Positions 47,973-58,573 of a DNA stretch of 64,000 nt are shown here, piece after piece. Source of the stretch: Gammaproteobacteria bacterium (GTDB lineage: Bacteria > Pseudomonadota > Gammaproteobacteria > Enterobacterales > Psychrobiaceae); the NCBI GenBank assembly GCA_013214945.1, contig JABSRT010000005.1, positions 1 to 64,000 of the forward strand, given 5' to 3'. The position numbers and the translations under genes are program-made. The notes below the pieces were generated by a model that did not search any database, was not told the origin of the DNA, and worked only from the letters and a program-made list of their open reading frames with translations. Numbering within the stretch: position 1 is the stretch's first letter; the number at the start of each line of letters is the position of its first letter.

Positions 47973-48004
47973 AAAAAAGGCGATGCCCATTGGGCATCGC
48001 CTTT
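47973..48004 (-). terminator. Terminator of argH and intron insertion point
   Basis: On the minus strand AAAGGCGATGCCC and GGGCATCGCC TTTTTT form a strong stem with T-run, 18 bp past the argH stop. The intron starts immediately after the last T. Confidence 0.92.
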
Positions 48005-48022
48005 CTATTGTAAAACTAGAGC

Positions 48023-49957
48023 CTAATTAAGTGCAAACGCCATTGCCACTTCATCACACTCAAGTTTATCAGGGCAACCTTGACAGTCTTGAACCACATT
48101 GTCAGGCAATGAGTCGCGGGCGACTTCGCTAAAACCTAACTTAGTGAACATCTCAGGCACATGAGTAAATACAATCACTCGTTCAAATCCTAACTCACTC
48201 GCCCGAGCAACCATATGGTCGATTAACGCCTTGCCTTGACCATAACCCTGGCTATCAACATTAATACCCAAAGAGCGAATTTCAGCTAAACCAGTACCGT
48301 AAATATATAACGACGCACAGCCAACAACTTGTTCTTGTTCATTTTCGGCGACCGAGAAATCTAAAATACTATTAACGATATCAAATCGATCGCGCGGCAA
48401 ACACTCACCAGCCTCCGACCAAGCTTTAATCATCGTCTCAATCGCATCAACATCTGACAACCTGGCATGGCGTACATTCATTAACTGCGCTTTACTGGCA
48501 TTTAAGCGTTGCTGCATTGTGCCCATGGCATGCTGGACTTGGCCATCGGCCGTACCGCCGACCACTGCCGGTGAAGTGAATTCTTCGCTGATCACATTAC
48601 GACGATCAAGAGCCGACATCACACTCGCCAATGATGTGCCACCAAGCACCTCACGTTTAGCCAAACATGCATCAATGGTTAAATGCTGGTAAACATCGGC
48701 TTCAATCACCGCTGAAAACTCTTTGAGTTGCTCTAAGGTAAAATCTTCTAATGGTAACTGCTTGGCAATTGCAGCGACGACTACTTCACCGACAATATGG
48801 TGCGCCTCTCTAAACGGAATATCTTTAGATACTAGATAATCAGCTAATTCAGTTGAATTGGCATAACCTTGCTGAGCAGCAGCTAACATTGTTGCTTTAT
48901 TCGTTTGCAAGCCTTCTAGCACTAACGCAGCCATTGCTAAACAATCGCCCCAGTTATCAAGTGCATCAAACAGGCCTTCTTTGTCTTCTTGCATGTCTTT
49001 GTTATACGCTAATGGCAATGCCTTAAGTGTCATCATCATGCCGCTTAAAGCACCAAAAACTCGGCCAGTTTTACCGCGTATTAGCTCCAAGGCATCAGGG
49101 TTTTTCTTCTGGGGCATCAGCGATGATCCAGAGGTAACATTGTCAGCTAATTCAATAAAACCAGCTTCACCCGAGTTATAGAAAATTAAATCTTCTGCCA
49201 TACGCGACAAGTGCATCATTGAAATGCTGGCATCGGCTAACAGCTCAACCACATGATCACGATCAGATACTGAATCTAGACTGTTTTGAGTTGCACGTTT
49301 AAATCCCAAATCACGAGCCAATGCATGGCGATCGATTGGGTAAGCCGTACCGGCTAATGCACCAGAACCTAATGGGCACCGATCAAGACGCTCAGCGGTA
49401 TCACGCATTCTGCTCAAGTCACGATCAAACATTTCAACATAGGCTAAACACCAATGGCCAAAGCTAATCGGCTGGGCGCGTTGCAAGTGAGTATACCCTG
49501 GCATCACAGTGCCTTGCTCACGAACAGCCAGATCAAGCAGCGCTTGCTGCAGTTTAACCAACAACTCTGATAACTCAACAGCTTGCTCTTTGCACCACAG
49601 TTTTAAATCAGTCGCGACCTGATCATTACGGCTACGGCCAGTATGGAGTTTTTTGCCCAAATCACCGACCTTGGCAATTAATTGGATTTCAACCCAACTA
49701 TGAATATCTTCGGCATCACTTTGCAAAATCTGTTTAGGATCTTTAACAACCGCTTCACCAAGCTCGTTAAGCGCCGCTTCTATACGTTGCTGCTCATCAG
49801 CCGTTAATACGTTTACTTGCTGTAATGCTCGAGACCAACTAATTGAGCCAATAATATCTTGTTTAGCCAACCGGTAATCGAATCTTAAAGAATCGTTAAA
49901 AGATTTAAATCTCTCGTCTGCCGCTTGCGAAAACCGTCCGCCCCATAGTGCTGCCAT
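48023..49957 (-). CDS. argH: Argininosuccinate lyase fused to N-acetyltransferase, ArgH(A)
   Basis: Last enzyme of arginine synthesis joined to an acetyltransferase that can make N-acetylglutamate, the first step. 644 residues. Residues 1-460 are Arg[61 protein letters not shown], and the fumarase-superfamily signature [20 protein letters not shown]. After a linker, about 485-644 are a GNAT domain: [20 protein letters not shown], acyl-CoA loop [20 protein letters not shown], and [17 protein letters not shown]. Such fusions are documented in Moritella, Vibrio and relatives and can complement argA. Ends the argCBFH operon. Confidence 0.95.
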   Translation of the reverse strand: MAALWGGRFSQAADERFKSFNDSLRFDYRLAKQDIIGSISWSRALQQVNVLTADEQQRIEAALNELGEAVVKDPKQILQSDAEDIHSWVEIQLIAKVGDLGKKLHTGRSRNDQVATDLKLWCKEQAVELSELLVKLQQALLDLAVREQGTVMPGYTHLQRAQPISFGHWCLAYVEMFDRDLSRMRDTAERLDRCPLGSGALAGTAYPIDRHALARDLGFKRATQNSLDSVSDRDHVVELLADASISMMHLSRMAEDLIFYNSGEAGFIELADNVTSGSSLMPQKKNPDALELIRGKTGRVFGALSGMMMTLKALPLAYNKDMQEDKEGLFDALDNWGDCLAMAALVLEGLQTNKATMLAAAQQGYANSTELADYLVSKDIPFREAHHIVGEVVVAAIAKQLPLEDFTLEQLKEFSAVIEADVYQHLTIDACLAKREVLGGTSLASVMSALDRRNVISEEFTSPAVVGGTADGQVQHAMGTMQQRLNASKAQLMNVRHARLSDVDAIETMIKAWSEAGECLPRDRFDIVNSILDFSVAENEQEQVVGCASLYIYGTGLAEIRSLGINVDSQGYGQGKALIDHMVARASELGFERVIVFTHVPEMFTKLGFSEVARDSLPDNVVQDCQGCPDKLECDEVAMAFALN

Positions 49958-50053
49958 TGTTATTCCTCACGTATTACTATTTTATTTCATATTGCAACGC
50001 GCGAACCCGCGCTGCAACTATTAATTTATCTGGTGTTGGCGTTAATGCCAGCG

Positions 50054-50971
50054 CTAGTCGGCTAATAATGTAATAAGCACTGCGTTTTGCGCGTGCATTC
50101 TATTTTCAGCCTGTAATAAAACTAACGAATTAGTACCATCAAATACTTGCTGCGTCACTTCTTGCCCAATATGAGCCGGCTGACAATGCATAAAATATTC
50201 AACATTAAGGGTTGCCATCAACGCTTCATTAATCTGATAAGGCGCGAATTTAGCGGCAATATCTTGATAGTCAACATCATCGCCCATTGAAATCCAGGTA
50301 TCAGTGTAAATAGCTTGTGCCCCTTTGGCATCAGCGATATCGGTTGAAAGCAGCAATGAGCCGCCGTGCTGCTGTGCTAGCTGTTGTGTATCTTGCACCA
50401 CTTTACCGTCGGGGAAATGGCCTTCAGGACAAATAACCACCATCTGTGCGCCAACTAATGCGGCGGCGATCATTAGCGAATGCGTTACATTGTTACCATC
50501 GCCAACATACACTAATTTAACCTGACTTAAATCATCAAACTTTTCCGCTAACGCTAAAAAATCGGCCAACGCCTGACACGGATGATACATATCGCTTAAC
50601 GAGTTAATCACTGGCACGCTACCAAACTCAGCCAGCCCTTCAACCGTGCTATGGCTGAACGTTCTGGCGACAATACCGTCGGCCCAACATGATATGTTTT
50701 TTGCAAAATCGGCGATTGACTCACGCACGCCAACCGCACCATTATTTTGATCTAAATAGACCGAGTGACCACCAAGCTTGGCAATGCCAATATCAAAACT
50801 AACGCGAGTACGCAGCGACGGTTTTTCGTATAACGTCACTAAACTTTTTCCGGCCAGCGCTTGACTGTAATTAGCTGGGTTAGTTTTTACCTGTTTAGCC
50901 AATTCGATCAACGCTAGAAATTGTTGTTGGCTTAAATCTTTTAAGGTTAAAAAGTGCTGTAATTTTTCCAT
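50054..50971 (-). CDS. argF: Ornithine carbamoyltransferase
   Basis: Joins carbamoyl phosphate and ornithine to citrulline. 305 residues. Carbamoyl-phosphate site EKPSLRTRVSFDIGIAKLGG (S-x-R-T-R with Leu in the variable position), YHPCQALADFLALAEKFD, VYVGDGNNVTHSLMIAAALV, and the Cys-Leu-Pro type loop here read as MHCQPAHIGQEV, with Gln in place of the usual Leu. Ends RMHAQNAVLITLLAD. Gene order and close spacing (19 bp from argB, about 95 bp to argH) show operon membership. Confidence 0.94.
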   Translation of the reverse strand: MEKLQHFLTLKDLSQQQFLALIELAKQVKTNPANYSQALAGKSLVTLYEKPSLRTRVSFDIGIAKLGGHSVYLDQNNGAVGVRESIADFAKNISCWADGIVARTFSHSTVEGLAEFGSVPVINSLSDMYHPCQALADFLALAEKFDDLSQVKLVYVGDGNNVTHSLMIAAALVGAQMVVICPEGHFPDGKVVQDTQQLAQQHGGSLLLSTDIADAKGAQAIYTDTWISMGDDVDYQDIAAKFAPYQINEALMATLNVEYFMHCQPAHIGQEVTQQVFDGTNSLVLLQAENRMHAQNAVLITLLAD

Positions 50972-50989
50972 ATCCGTATCTTCTCTTTG

Positions 50990-51775
50990 CTAAAGCGTAG
51001 TGGCGGTAATTGTAGTGCCACAAGGGCTGCCATCAATAAGGGCTAATAATTGCTGCGGTGTTTTCCAGCTCGCAATCACGATCGAATCATTTAACTGCTG
51101 GGCGGTTGCAAAGGCAGCATCTACTTTAACTTTCATGCCACCGAGAATCACCCCTTGCTCAACCAGCACTTGCGCTTGCGCCTGATTAAGACTCGTAATT
51201 AATTGTTTGTCACCATCTAATACTCCAGGTACATCTGACAACAAAATAAGTTTAGCGTGCAATAAGTGGGCAATGACTTGCGCTGCTTGATCGGCATTAA
51301 CATTAAGCAATTGTCCACTGGCGTCGCTCGCAATTGAACTGATAATCACCAGATAGTTTTTAGCCATTAAGGTGGTTAGTAAGGTATCAGCTAAGGGCGT
51401 ACATTGGCCGACCTGACCGAATTTTTGATCAATTTGTTGAGCTACCACCATGTCACCGTCGGCTAAACTCAAACCAACTGCATTTAACTGATTTACTTTC
51501 GCCGTCGCCACCAGTTTTTTGTTGGCCGCGCCAGCCAATGCACCCGTGACCAGTTCAATCTGTGAGGCTGGCGTTACCCGCAAACCTTCTATTTTTTGAC
51601 TGACCATATTGGCCTGCTCAAGCCATTGCTCAACCAAACAGCCGCCACCATGAACCAGTACAACCTGAATTCCGCTGGCCATAATTTTAGCTATCACGGC
51701 AAAAAGCTCGGCTTGCGCCACTGGTGACTCCAATAAAGCACCACCAACTTTTAATACTAAAGGTTGCTTTGCCAT
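50990..51775 (-). CDS. argB: N-acetylglutamate kinase
   Basis: Phosphorylates N-acetylglutamate in the second step of arginine synthesis. The start at 51775 ([20 protein letters not shown]) overlaps the argC stop by one base, suggesting coupled translation; the in-frame extension to 51808 lies inside argC. 261 residues. Amino-acid kinase motifs: VLKVGGALL, VVLVHGGGCLVEQWL, VNADQAAQVIAHLLHAKLIL and LSDVPGVLDGDKQL, plus GGMKVKVDAAFATAQQ near the end. The short length matches the arginine-insensitive enterobacterial type. Confidence 0.95.
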   Translation of the reverse strand: MAKQPLVLKVGGALLESPVAQAELFAVIAKIMASGIQVVLVHGGGCLVEQWLEQANMVSQKIEGLRVTPASQIELVTGALAGAANKKLVATAKVNQLNAVGLSLADGDMVVAQQIDQKFGQVGQCTPLADTLLTTLMAKNYLVIISSIASDASGQLLNVNADQAAQVIAHLLHAKLILLSDVPGVLDGDKQLITSLNQAQAQVLVEQGVILGGMKVKVDAAFATAQQLNDSIVIASWKTPQQLLALIDGSPCGTTITATTL

Positions 51776-52773
51776 TATGCCTCCAAGCCAAAATGAATCA
51801 TGATGCATTGCAGACCTTGAGCTGCGGCACCTTTGAGTAAATTATCAATCGCCGAGACCACCACTAAATGCCCACTATCGGGATCAAGCTTCCAGCCAAT
51901 ATCACAAAATGGCGTGCCCGCAACTTGGTCGATTTTAGGCCACTGTGGCTCGCGCATTCTCACCATAGGTTTATCATCATAAACCTGATATGCATTTTTG
52001 ACCGCTTCTAGATCAACTTCAGGCTTAACCTTAACCGTAATTGTCGCCAAGATTCCCCGTTTGAAATTACCTAGATGTGGAGTAAAGATCACCGGACAAC
52101 CTAGCTGAGTGGTTATTTCCGGTTGATGACGATGGCCCAATACACCATAAGGGGTCAAGCTGACCTCACAAAAGCTATTAACCATCGACGCTTTACGCCC
52201 CGCTCCAGTCACGCCGCTCACCGCATTGATCACAGGCCACTGATTTGAGTCGAGTAATCCAGCTTCAAATAATGGTTTAAGCGCTAATAAAGAAGCTGTT
52301 GGATAACAGCCTGGCACCGCAATCATCTTGCTGGCTTTAATTTGCTCACTATTCCATTCTGCTAGGCCATATACCGCCTGAGTTAGTAACTCAGGGTGCT
52401 GATGTTCAAATCCATAATATTGTGAAATATAGCTAGCATCGCTAAAACGATAAGCACCAGACAAATCAAAAACACTTAAACCCGCTTGGTGAAATTGCTG
52501 CGCCAACTGATGACTAACTTCATGACTGGTCGCCAACACGACAGCGTCACATTGCGTACTGATCTCACTAATAGCTTGCGGACTCAAACCTTGCAATTGA
52601 TAATCAAATAACCCTGAAAATTGTGGATAAAGTTCACACAGCCACTTATCTTTATCCTCACTACCTTGCGAAACATACAAACCGGTAACTTTAATTTTTG
52701 TCTGGGCATCAAGCAATTGGCACATTTGAGCACCCGTATAACCGCTGGCACCAATAATGGCAATATTAATCAT
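51775..52773 (-). CDS. argC: N-acetyl-gamma-glutamyl-phosphate reductase
   Basis: NADPH-dependent reduction in arginine synthesis, third step. 332 residues from the ATG at 52773 ([20 protein letters not shown]), chosen because AAGTGA lies 9 bases before it; an ATG three codons upstream is close behind. NAD-fold GASGYTG at the start, catalytic Cys in [20 protein letters not shown] (about 155), [20 protein letters not shown] and [12 protein letters not shown] with the substrate His. First gene of argCBFH; its promoter overlaps an inverted repeat. Confidence 0.95.
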   Translation of the reverse strand: MINIAIIGASGYTGAQMCQLLDAQTKIKVTGLYVSQGSEDKDKWLCELYPQFSGLFDYQLQGLSPQAISEISTQCDAVVLATSHEVSHQLAQQFHQAGLSVFDLSGAYRFSDASYISQYYGFEHQHPELLTQAVYGLAEWNSEQIKASKMIAVPGCYPTASLLALKPLFEAGLLDSNQWPVINAVSGVTGAGRKASMVNSFCEVSLTPYGVLGHRHQPEITTQLGCPVIFTPHLGNFKRGILATITVKVKPEVDLEAVKNAYQVYDDKPMVRMREPQWPKIDQVAGTPFCDIGWKLDPDSGHLVVVSAIDNLLKGAAAQGLQCIMIHFGLEA

Positions 52774-52948
52774 AGAATTCATTCACTTAATTTATTTAAT
52801 AAAGAGTTTTGGCCGATAATAGAATGGCCGACGGTTGATAACTTATCGGCTATCGTCGTCGCGAGGGTGTTGCATGATATGATGAAATAACTTGAATCAT
52901 TGGTCGTGTGCTAATCTTAAAAGGTAAGGCACAATGGCCAGATACCTA

Positions 52949-52977
52949 AATATAACCACATATGGGTATTTATGCAA
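52949..52977 (-). promoter_or_regulatory. Promoter of argCBFH(A)
   Basis: On the minus strand TTGCAT (52977-52972) and TATATT (52954-52949) are 17 bp apart. The -35 lies within the left arm of the inverted repeat 52965-52995. The leader to argC would be about 165 nt. Confidence 0.55.
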
Positions 52978-52995
52978 CATTATTGCATAAATACC
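52965..52995. promoter_or_regulatory. Inverted repeat between argC and the divergent gene (ArgR-like?)
   Basis: GGTATTTATGCAA and its exact inverse TTGCATAAATACC are separated by CATTA. Its place over the argC -35 suggests an operator. The arms share ATTTATGCA with known arginine-operator half-sites, but the TGAAT/ATTCA core of the ARG box is not perfect here, so binding by ArgR is a proposal. It ends 27 bp before the divergent gene. Confidence 0.55.
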
Positions 52996-53021
52996 TGAAA
53001 TCTATTATTGGTACTCTATTT

Positions 53022-53837
53022 ATGAACAAAAATATCCTGATTATTGGTAGTGGCTGGCTCGGTTGGCCACTGGCGCAATACTTAACGCTTGCAGGGCATC
53101 AAGTAACAGCGACCACAACCTGCGATAAAAAAGTTATTCGGCTCGGCGGCACCACGCCAGCATTAATAAAGTTAAACGCCAACGATCCACACTTAACAGG
53201 GCGAATATCAGCCCTTCCAACCTTCGATATCATGATTATTGTTGTGCCGCCACAGCGCCAGCAGGCTGATTATTTATATCAACTGCAACAATTAGTTAAA
53301 CTAGCCGACGCTAATAATATCAGCCATATTTTATTCATTAGTTCGACCGGTGTTTATGGTCAACAATCTGGAATAGTGACAGAATCAACAGCCACGGTAC
53401 CTACCTCAGACTCAGCACAGGCGATGGCCGACTTTGAGCAAGCCTTATTAATCAAAGGATCCGGTTGTCACAGCGTATTACGACTTGCTGGACTATTTGG
53501 CCCAGGGCGCCATCCAGGCAAGTTTTTGGCAGGGAAGGTCGATATCAGTAATCCTGAGGCAGTAGTTAACATGATCCATCAACAAGATTGCATTGGCTTA
53601 ATCGAGCAAATTATTATGCAAAATAGCTGGGGCAGAATCCATCTTGGCTGCGCGCCAAGCCACCCAACCCGCCGTGAATTTCATCAGCAAGGTGCCAGTC
53701 AACTGGCATTAACAGTACCGCAATTTGTGGCGAAAGGTGGCGAGCAAAGCAAGTTAGTTGACGGCGCGATAACGGCTAACAAACTTGGTTACCGCTATAA
53801 CCACCCGGATTTAATGGACTGGTTTAAGCAGCAATAG
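53022..53837 (+). CDS. NAD(P)-dependent epimerase/dehydratase-like protein
   Basis: 271 residues from the ATG at 53022. Rossmann start MNKNILIIGSGWLGWPLAQY with G-x-G-W-L-G instead of the classical G-x-x-G-x-x-G, then ILFISSTGVYGQQSGIVTES, where the STGVYG strand and Tyr replace the SDR 'YxxxK' pattern in the manner of YeeZ-type proteins. RLAGLFGPGRHPGKFLAG and VNMIHQQDCIGLIEQII fit the extended-SDR family. Substrate unknown. Read divergently from argC. The upstream part of the frame (from 52962) covers the inverted repeat and is not coding. Confidence 0.82.
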   Translation: MNKNILIIGSGWLGWPLAQYLTLAGHQVTATTTCDKKVIRLGGTTPALIKLNANDPHLTGRISALPTFDIMIIVVPPQRQQADYLYQLQQLVKLADANNISHILFISSTGVYGQQSGIVTESTATVPTSDSAQAMADFEQALLIKGSGCHSVLRLAGLFGPGRHPGKFLAGKVDISNPEAVVNMIHQQDCIGLIEQIIMQNSWGRIHLGCAPSHPTRREFHQQGASQLALTVPQFVAKGGEQSKLVDGAITANKLGYRYNHPDLMDWFKQQ

Positions 53838-53925
53838 CCCTTTGCCCGCAGGAGCCCTTAGCGAACAAGAGCCTTTAGCAAGCAAGAGTCCTTAACCAGA
53901 GAAGCTCTTTAAACAGAAAGTGTTA
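53836..53925. repeat. Degenerate 17-18-bp tandem repeat
   Basis: Directly after the stop codon come variants of GAGCCYTTAGCRARCAA: GAGCCCTTAGCGAACAA, GAGCCTTTAGCAAGCAA, GAGTCCTTAACCAGAGAA and a worn fourth copy GCTCTTTAAACAGAAA; a further AGAACCTTTAGCGG lies near 53935. Age and divergence indicate an old tandem array. Confidence 0.6.
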
Positions 53926-53959
53926 TTAACTAGCCAGAACCTTTAGCGGTCATGGGGCC

Positions 53960-54892
<933 letters not shown>

Positions 54893-54906
54893 CTAGAAAA
54901 AACAGA

Positions 54907-54930
54907 AGACGTATAGACGTCTAGATAGCC
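54907..54930. promoter_or_regulatory. MetJ operator (met boxes) of metF
   Basis: Two adjacent 8-bp units AGACGTAT and AGACGTCT match the met box AGACGTCT in 7/8 and 8/8 positions; a third, AGATAGCC, matches 4/8. They start 24 bp upstream of the metF start. Confidence 0.85.
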
Positions 54931-54961
54931 AAATATTAACCTAATTTAAATTTGAGTCAAC

Positions 54962-55001
54962 AAAAAAGCCGAAATTAAACACAATGTTTAATTTCGGCTT
55001 T
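54962..55001 (-). terminator. Intrinsic terminator of gppA
   Basis: AAAGCCGAAATTAAAC, loop ACAAT and GTTTAATTTCGGCTTT form a perfect 16-bp stem; on the minus strand T-residues follow. About 30 bp past gppA. Confidence 0.92.
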
Positions 55002-55034
55002 AGAACGGCGAACCAAATAACATACCGCGAGCAA

Positions 55035-56522
55035 TTAGTTTATAACTAAGGCCATCTCAACGAGCTCGTTGTCTGCTATTTCTTGGCGTAAATCAGCCAC
55101 TAATAAAGGCGACGATTGCGCCAGATCTTGGTTTAAATTAATTTGCAGCTTGGCATTAACCACGCTTAAACCAATGTCTTTAACACGGCCTCCTTGATAA
55201 CGACCGCTGATAATAACCGCCAGTCGCAATAATGTGGCCAAACGCGCAGCTTGCTCTAATGGCAGCCAAGTTTGCTGCGACAAGTAGCCATCATTGATTG
55301 GATTTTTGTAATTTGCAATTAACGCACTCACTAATGACTTTTTACCGCTACAGAAACCCGTCATCGGACTGTGGTTTATCAGATAATGACCGTGGCAGTT
55401 GGCCTTGGCGTAATTAATACTGACACCCACTTCATGTAACATCGCACTGCATTGTAATAGCGCGTTGCCGTCATGACGCGTTACCTGCCAGTAAGGCTCG
55501 ACTTGAGTTGCGAGGTTAGCTACAACTTTAACCACGTGATCAGCCTGTTTTTGATCAACCAAAAACTGCTGTTGCAGCTTAGTCGCAGTCGCCAACTTTA
55601 AATCTTTAACCTGCTGCTGACCAAGTAATTGGGCAATGACCCCTTCCCGTAACGCGCCGCCAGATGCCTGCATCGATTTTAAATCGAGCTGACGAAACAG
55701 GCTGATCAGAATAGCTAGACCACTGGCAAAAACAGGCTGGCGCTCAACGCTAAGTCCGACCAAGCTTAACGATGCTAGGTCTTCGCACGCAATGGTTTGA
55801 GTCATGAGCAGTTCTAATTTCTCGAGGGTAATTAACTCATTTAAGCCTTGGGCACTTAAAACCTCTTGCACCGCCTGCACTGAGCCTGAAGCGCCCAATG
55901 AAAGCTGCCATTGGTGTGCGAGATAGTCTGGTAAAACGGGTGCTAAGACATAGTTAGCACCCGCTATGGCTTGCTCAAAGTTGTATTGAGATAACTTACC
56001 ATCACTAAAATAGCGATCAAGCCAAGTAACACAACCCATATTTAAGCTGTTTAATACTATCGGTGAGAATTGCTGACCCAGAATCAATTCGGTACTGGCA
56101 CCGCCAATATCAACAATCAGGCGTTTTCCTTCGCCACCACTAGTCACTGCCATGCCGTGGTAAATAAGCTCAGCTTCATGTTCGCCGCTAATAATATTGA
56201 TTGGTAAACCAAGGATCTGCTGACCACGCTGACAAAATTGCTCTGCATTGGTCGCCAAGCGTAATGTAGCAGTCGCGACCACTTTAATTTGAGTCATTGG
56301 GATATGAGTTAATCGCTCAGCAAACAATGCCAAACATTGCCAGCCTCGCTCCATCGCCACTAATTCGAGGTGGTTATCTTGATCGAGCCCTGCTGCTAGC
56401 CGAACCTTGCGCTTAACTTTAGTGATAACGCGTGGTGTGCCAGCAATATCTTGCACCACCAACATATGAAAACTATTTGATCCTAAATCTACAATGGCAA
56501 AAAGGTTATCTGACGACGCCAA
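55035..56522 (-). CDS. gppA: pppGpp phosphohydrolase / exopolyphosphatase family protein
   Basis: Converts pppGpp to ppGpp and can act on polyphosphate. The start TTG at 56522 has a strong AAGGAG 7 bases upstream, giving 495 residues beginning (M)ASSDNLFAIVDLGSNSFHML; the longer frame begins with TTG at 56546 but would place this ribosome site inside the gene. Ppx/GppA motifs: FAIVDLGSNSFHMLV, KVRLAAGL, ISGEHEAELIYHGM, LIVDIGGASTELIL and MQASGGALREGVIAQLL. The C-terminal HD-like domain (about 310-495) is present, as in GppA of E. coli. Adjacent to rhlB as in E. coli. Confidence 0.93.
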   Translation of the reverse strand: MASSDNLFAIVDLGSNSFHMLVVQDIAGTPRVITKVKRKVRLAAGLDQDNHLELVAMERGWQCLALFAERLTHIPMTQIKVVATATLRLATNAEQFCQRGQQILGLPINIISGEHEAELIYHGMAVTSGGEGKRLIVDIGGASTELILGQQFSPIVLNSLNMGCVTWLDRYFSDGKLSQYNFEQAIAGANYVLAPVLPDYLAHQWQLSLGASGSVQAVQEVLSAQGLNELITLEKLELLMTQTIACEDLASLSLVGLSVERQPVFASGLAILISLFRQLDLKSMQASGGALREGVIAQLLGQQQVKDLKLATATKLQQQFLVDQKQADHVVKVVANLATQVEPYWQVTRHDGNALLQCSAMLHEVGVSINYAKANCHGHYLINHSPMTGFCSGKKSLVSALIANYKNPINDGYLSQQTWLPLEQAARLATLLRLAVIISGRYQGGRVKDIGLSVVNAKLQINLNQDLAQSSPLLVADLRQEIADNELVEMALVIN

Positions 56523-56597
56523 AGAGCACTCCTTAATTTTACACAACGACTGCAGGATCTAACGTCGAGCAAACAGATGTTTGCTCGGCAGATTCAA

Positions 56598-57902
56598 TTA
56601 TGAAGCTTGGCGCCCGCGATGGTGATCACGCTTATGTTGATCTCTTGGGCCTTTATGGCGTTTATTAAAGCTTGAGCCAGCACCATCTTTACGTGGTGGT
56701 CGCTGCTGTTTCTTTGGCGGCTTAATATCTGTTAGCAATGAGTCTTGCTCATAATTGCTAACAGGAATTTGGTGCGCAATATATTCTTCAATCGCGGGTA
56801 AATTAAGGGCAAACTGTTCACAAGCAAAGCTAATAGATAAACCTGATGCACCGGCTCTGCCTGTTCGACCAATACGATGAACATAATCTTGCGCATCGTC
56901 TGGCAAATCGAAGTTAAAGACGTGAGTCACATTAGCAATGTGCAAACCACGCGCCGCGACATCAGTCGCCACTAAAATATCGAGTTCACCACAGGTAAAT
57001 TGTTCTAAAATCTTAAGCCGCTTCTTCTGTGGCACATCGCCAGTTAGCAAGCCAACCCGATGACCATCGGCCGCTAAATAACCCCAAACTTCTTCACAAC
57101 GATATTTCATGTTAGAAAAAACAATCGCTTTATCAGGCCATTCTTCTTCCATTAAAGTCAGCAACAGTGGAATTTTGTCTTCATTAGACGGGTAGAATAT
57201 TTCTTCGCTGATATTAGCTGAGGTTTTTTGCTCAGGTTCAATTTCAATATGGACCGGATCGCTCATGTTGTCATAAGCAAGCTCTCGCACCTTATAAGAT
57301 AAGGTCGCAGAAAATAACATATTTAAACGTTCAGACGCTTCTGGCATCCGGCGGAATATATATCGGATATCCTTAATAAAGCCTAAATCAAACATCCGAT
57401 CGGCTTCATCTAATACCGCAACCTGAACATGGCGTAAATCAATCACACCTTTCTTCATGAAATCAATTAAGCGCCCAGTGGTAGCCACCACAATATCAGC
57501 ACCAGCTTCGATTTCTGCAATTTGCTTGTCATAAGCATCGCCGCCATAAACTAAGGCTAATTTCAGGCCAGTGGCCTCAGCTAGTGGCATCGCATCTTTA
57601 TGGATTTGAATCGCCAACTCTCGCGTTGGCGCCATAATAACCGCACGGACTTGATTCGGCTTTTTTGCCTCTGGCGCTGGAGTTTTTAAAAGATGGTTAA
57701 AGGTTGCAACCAGAAAAGCTAAGGTTTTTCCGGTGCCTGTTTGCGCCTGCCCAGCAATATCCTTACCCTGCAACAGAACAGGTAAGCTCTGAGCTTGAAT
57801 TGGCGTACACTGAGTATAGCCAACTGATTGTAAGGCGCTTTTTAACGAGTCAGCCAGATCAAACTGCTCAAATTTAGTATCTGTTAAGTGAGTATTTTTC
57901 AT
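56598..57902 (-). CDS. rhlB: DEAD-box RNA helicase RhlB
   Basis: RNA helicase of the degradosome. 434 residues: Q motif [20 protein letters not shown], Walker [31 protein letters not shown] (LFSATLSYK), [10 protein letters not shown] and [10 protein letters not shown]. The C-terminal tail (about 385-434) is basic: [20 protein letters not shown] ends in GRQAS, typical of RhlB. Divergent from trxA, as in E. coli, and next to gppA. Confidence 0.96.
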   Translation of the reverse strand: MKNTHLTDTKFEQFDLADSLKSALQSVGYTQCTPIQAQSLPVLLQGKDIAGQAQTGTGKTLAFLVATFNHLLKTPAPEAKKPNQVRAVIMAPTRELAIQIHKDAMPLAEATGLKLALVYGGDAYDKQIAEIEAGADIVVATTGRLIDFMKKGVIDLRHVQVAVLDEADRMFDLGFIKDIRYIFRRMPEASERLNMLFSATLSYKVRELAYDNMSDPVHIEIEPEQKTSANISEEIFYPSNEDKIPLLLTLMEEEWPDKAIVFSNMKYRCEEVWGYLAADGHRVGLLTGDVPQKKRLKILEQFTCGELDILVATDVAARGLHIANVTHVFNFDLPDDAQDYVHRIGRTGRAGASGLSISFACEQFALNLPAIEEYIAHQIPVSNYEQDSLLTDIKPPKKQQRPPRKDGAGSSFNKRHKGPRDQHKRDHHRGRQAS

Positions 57903-58062
57903 CCCGTTAGCATATCAGGTCTTGTAACAAAGAACACAGCCTGATTGCGTTATATCGATTAAAATTAAATTTAGGGGTTGAACATTCGCTGAGTAGCCCT
58001 CATATTGCCATATATCAAGAGGATCATTTCCTCTGCTTAAATATAATTCCACGGAGAAAACC

Positions 58063-58389
58063 ATGAGCAACACAATTATTCAGCTTTCAGACAGTAGCTT
58101 TGAACAAGATGTATTAAAATCTGAACTTCCTGTTCTTGTTGACTTCTGGGCTGAGTGGTGCGGACCTTGTAAAATGATTGCGCCAATTCTTGATGAAGTA
58201 GCTCAAGATTTCGCTGATAAGCTAGTTATTGGCAAGCTTAATGTTGACCAAAACTCAGATACTGCACCAAAATACGGTATTCGCGGTATCCCAACTTTAC
58301 TGTTATTCAAAGACGGTAACGTTGCAGCGACTAAAGTAGGCGCATTATCAAAAACTCAGCTAATTGAGTTTATTGAAGCAAATATCTAA
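58063..58389 (+). CDS. trxA: Thioredoxin 1
   Basis: Cytoplasmic disulfide reductase. 108 residues with [20 protein letters not shown]; active-site Cys at 33 and 36. [20 protein letters not shown] with the cis-Pro is conserved. ACGGAGAAA ribosome site. Followed by rho, as in many gammaproteobacteria. Confidence 0.97.
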   Translation: MSNTIIQLSDSSFEQDVLKSELPVLVDFWAEWCGPCKMIAPILDEVAQDFADKLVIGKLNVDQNSDTAPKYGIRGIPTLLLFKDGNVAATKVGALSKTQLIEFIEANI

Positions 58390-58403
58390 TCTCGACCACA
58401 GAT

Positions 58404-58438
58404 AAAGGCATGTTTAATTAAAAATATGCCTTTATTGC
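58404..58438 (+). terminator. Possible terminator of trxA
   Basis: AAAGGCAT and ATGCCTTT pair across a 14-base AT-rich loop, followed by TTTATT. Moderate. Confidence 0.55.
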
Positions 58439-58573
58439 TTTACCCCGCCTGCTATTGGTGATAATTTGTTGGGCGATATATACTTCGACCATGCCAAACG
58501 ATTTCTTGTTTGACACTTCACTTACTCATTATTTTAATAAGTCAAAGCGACTTTTTACAAAGACCCTTCAAAT

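Noticed and set aside
47786-48013. Plus-strand ORF of 75 codons
   Set aside because: It lies over the intron 5' domain and the argH terminator, which explain the sequence better.
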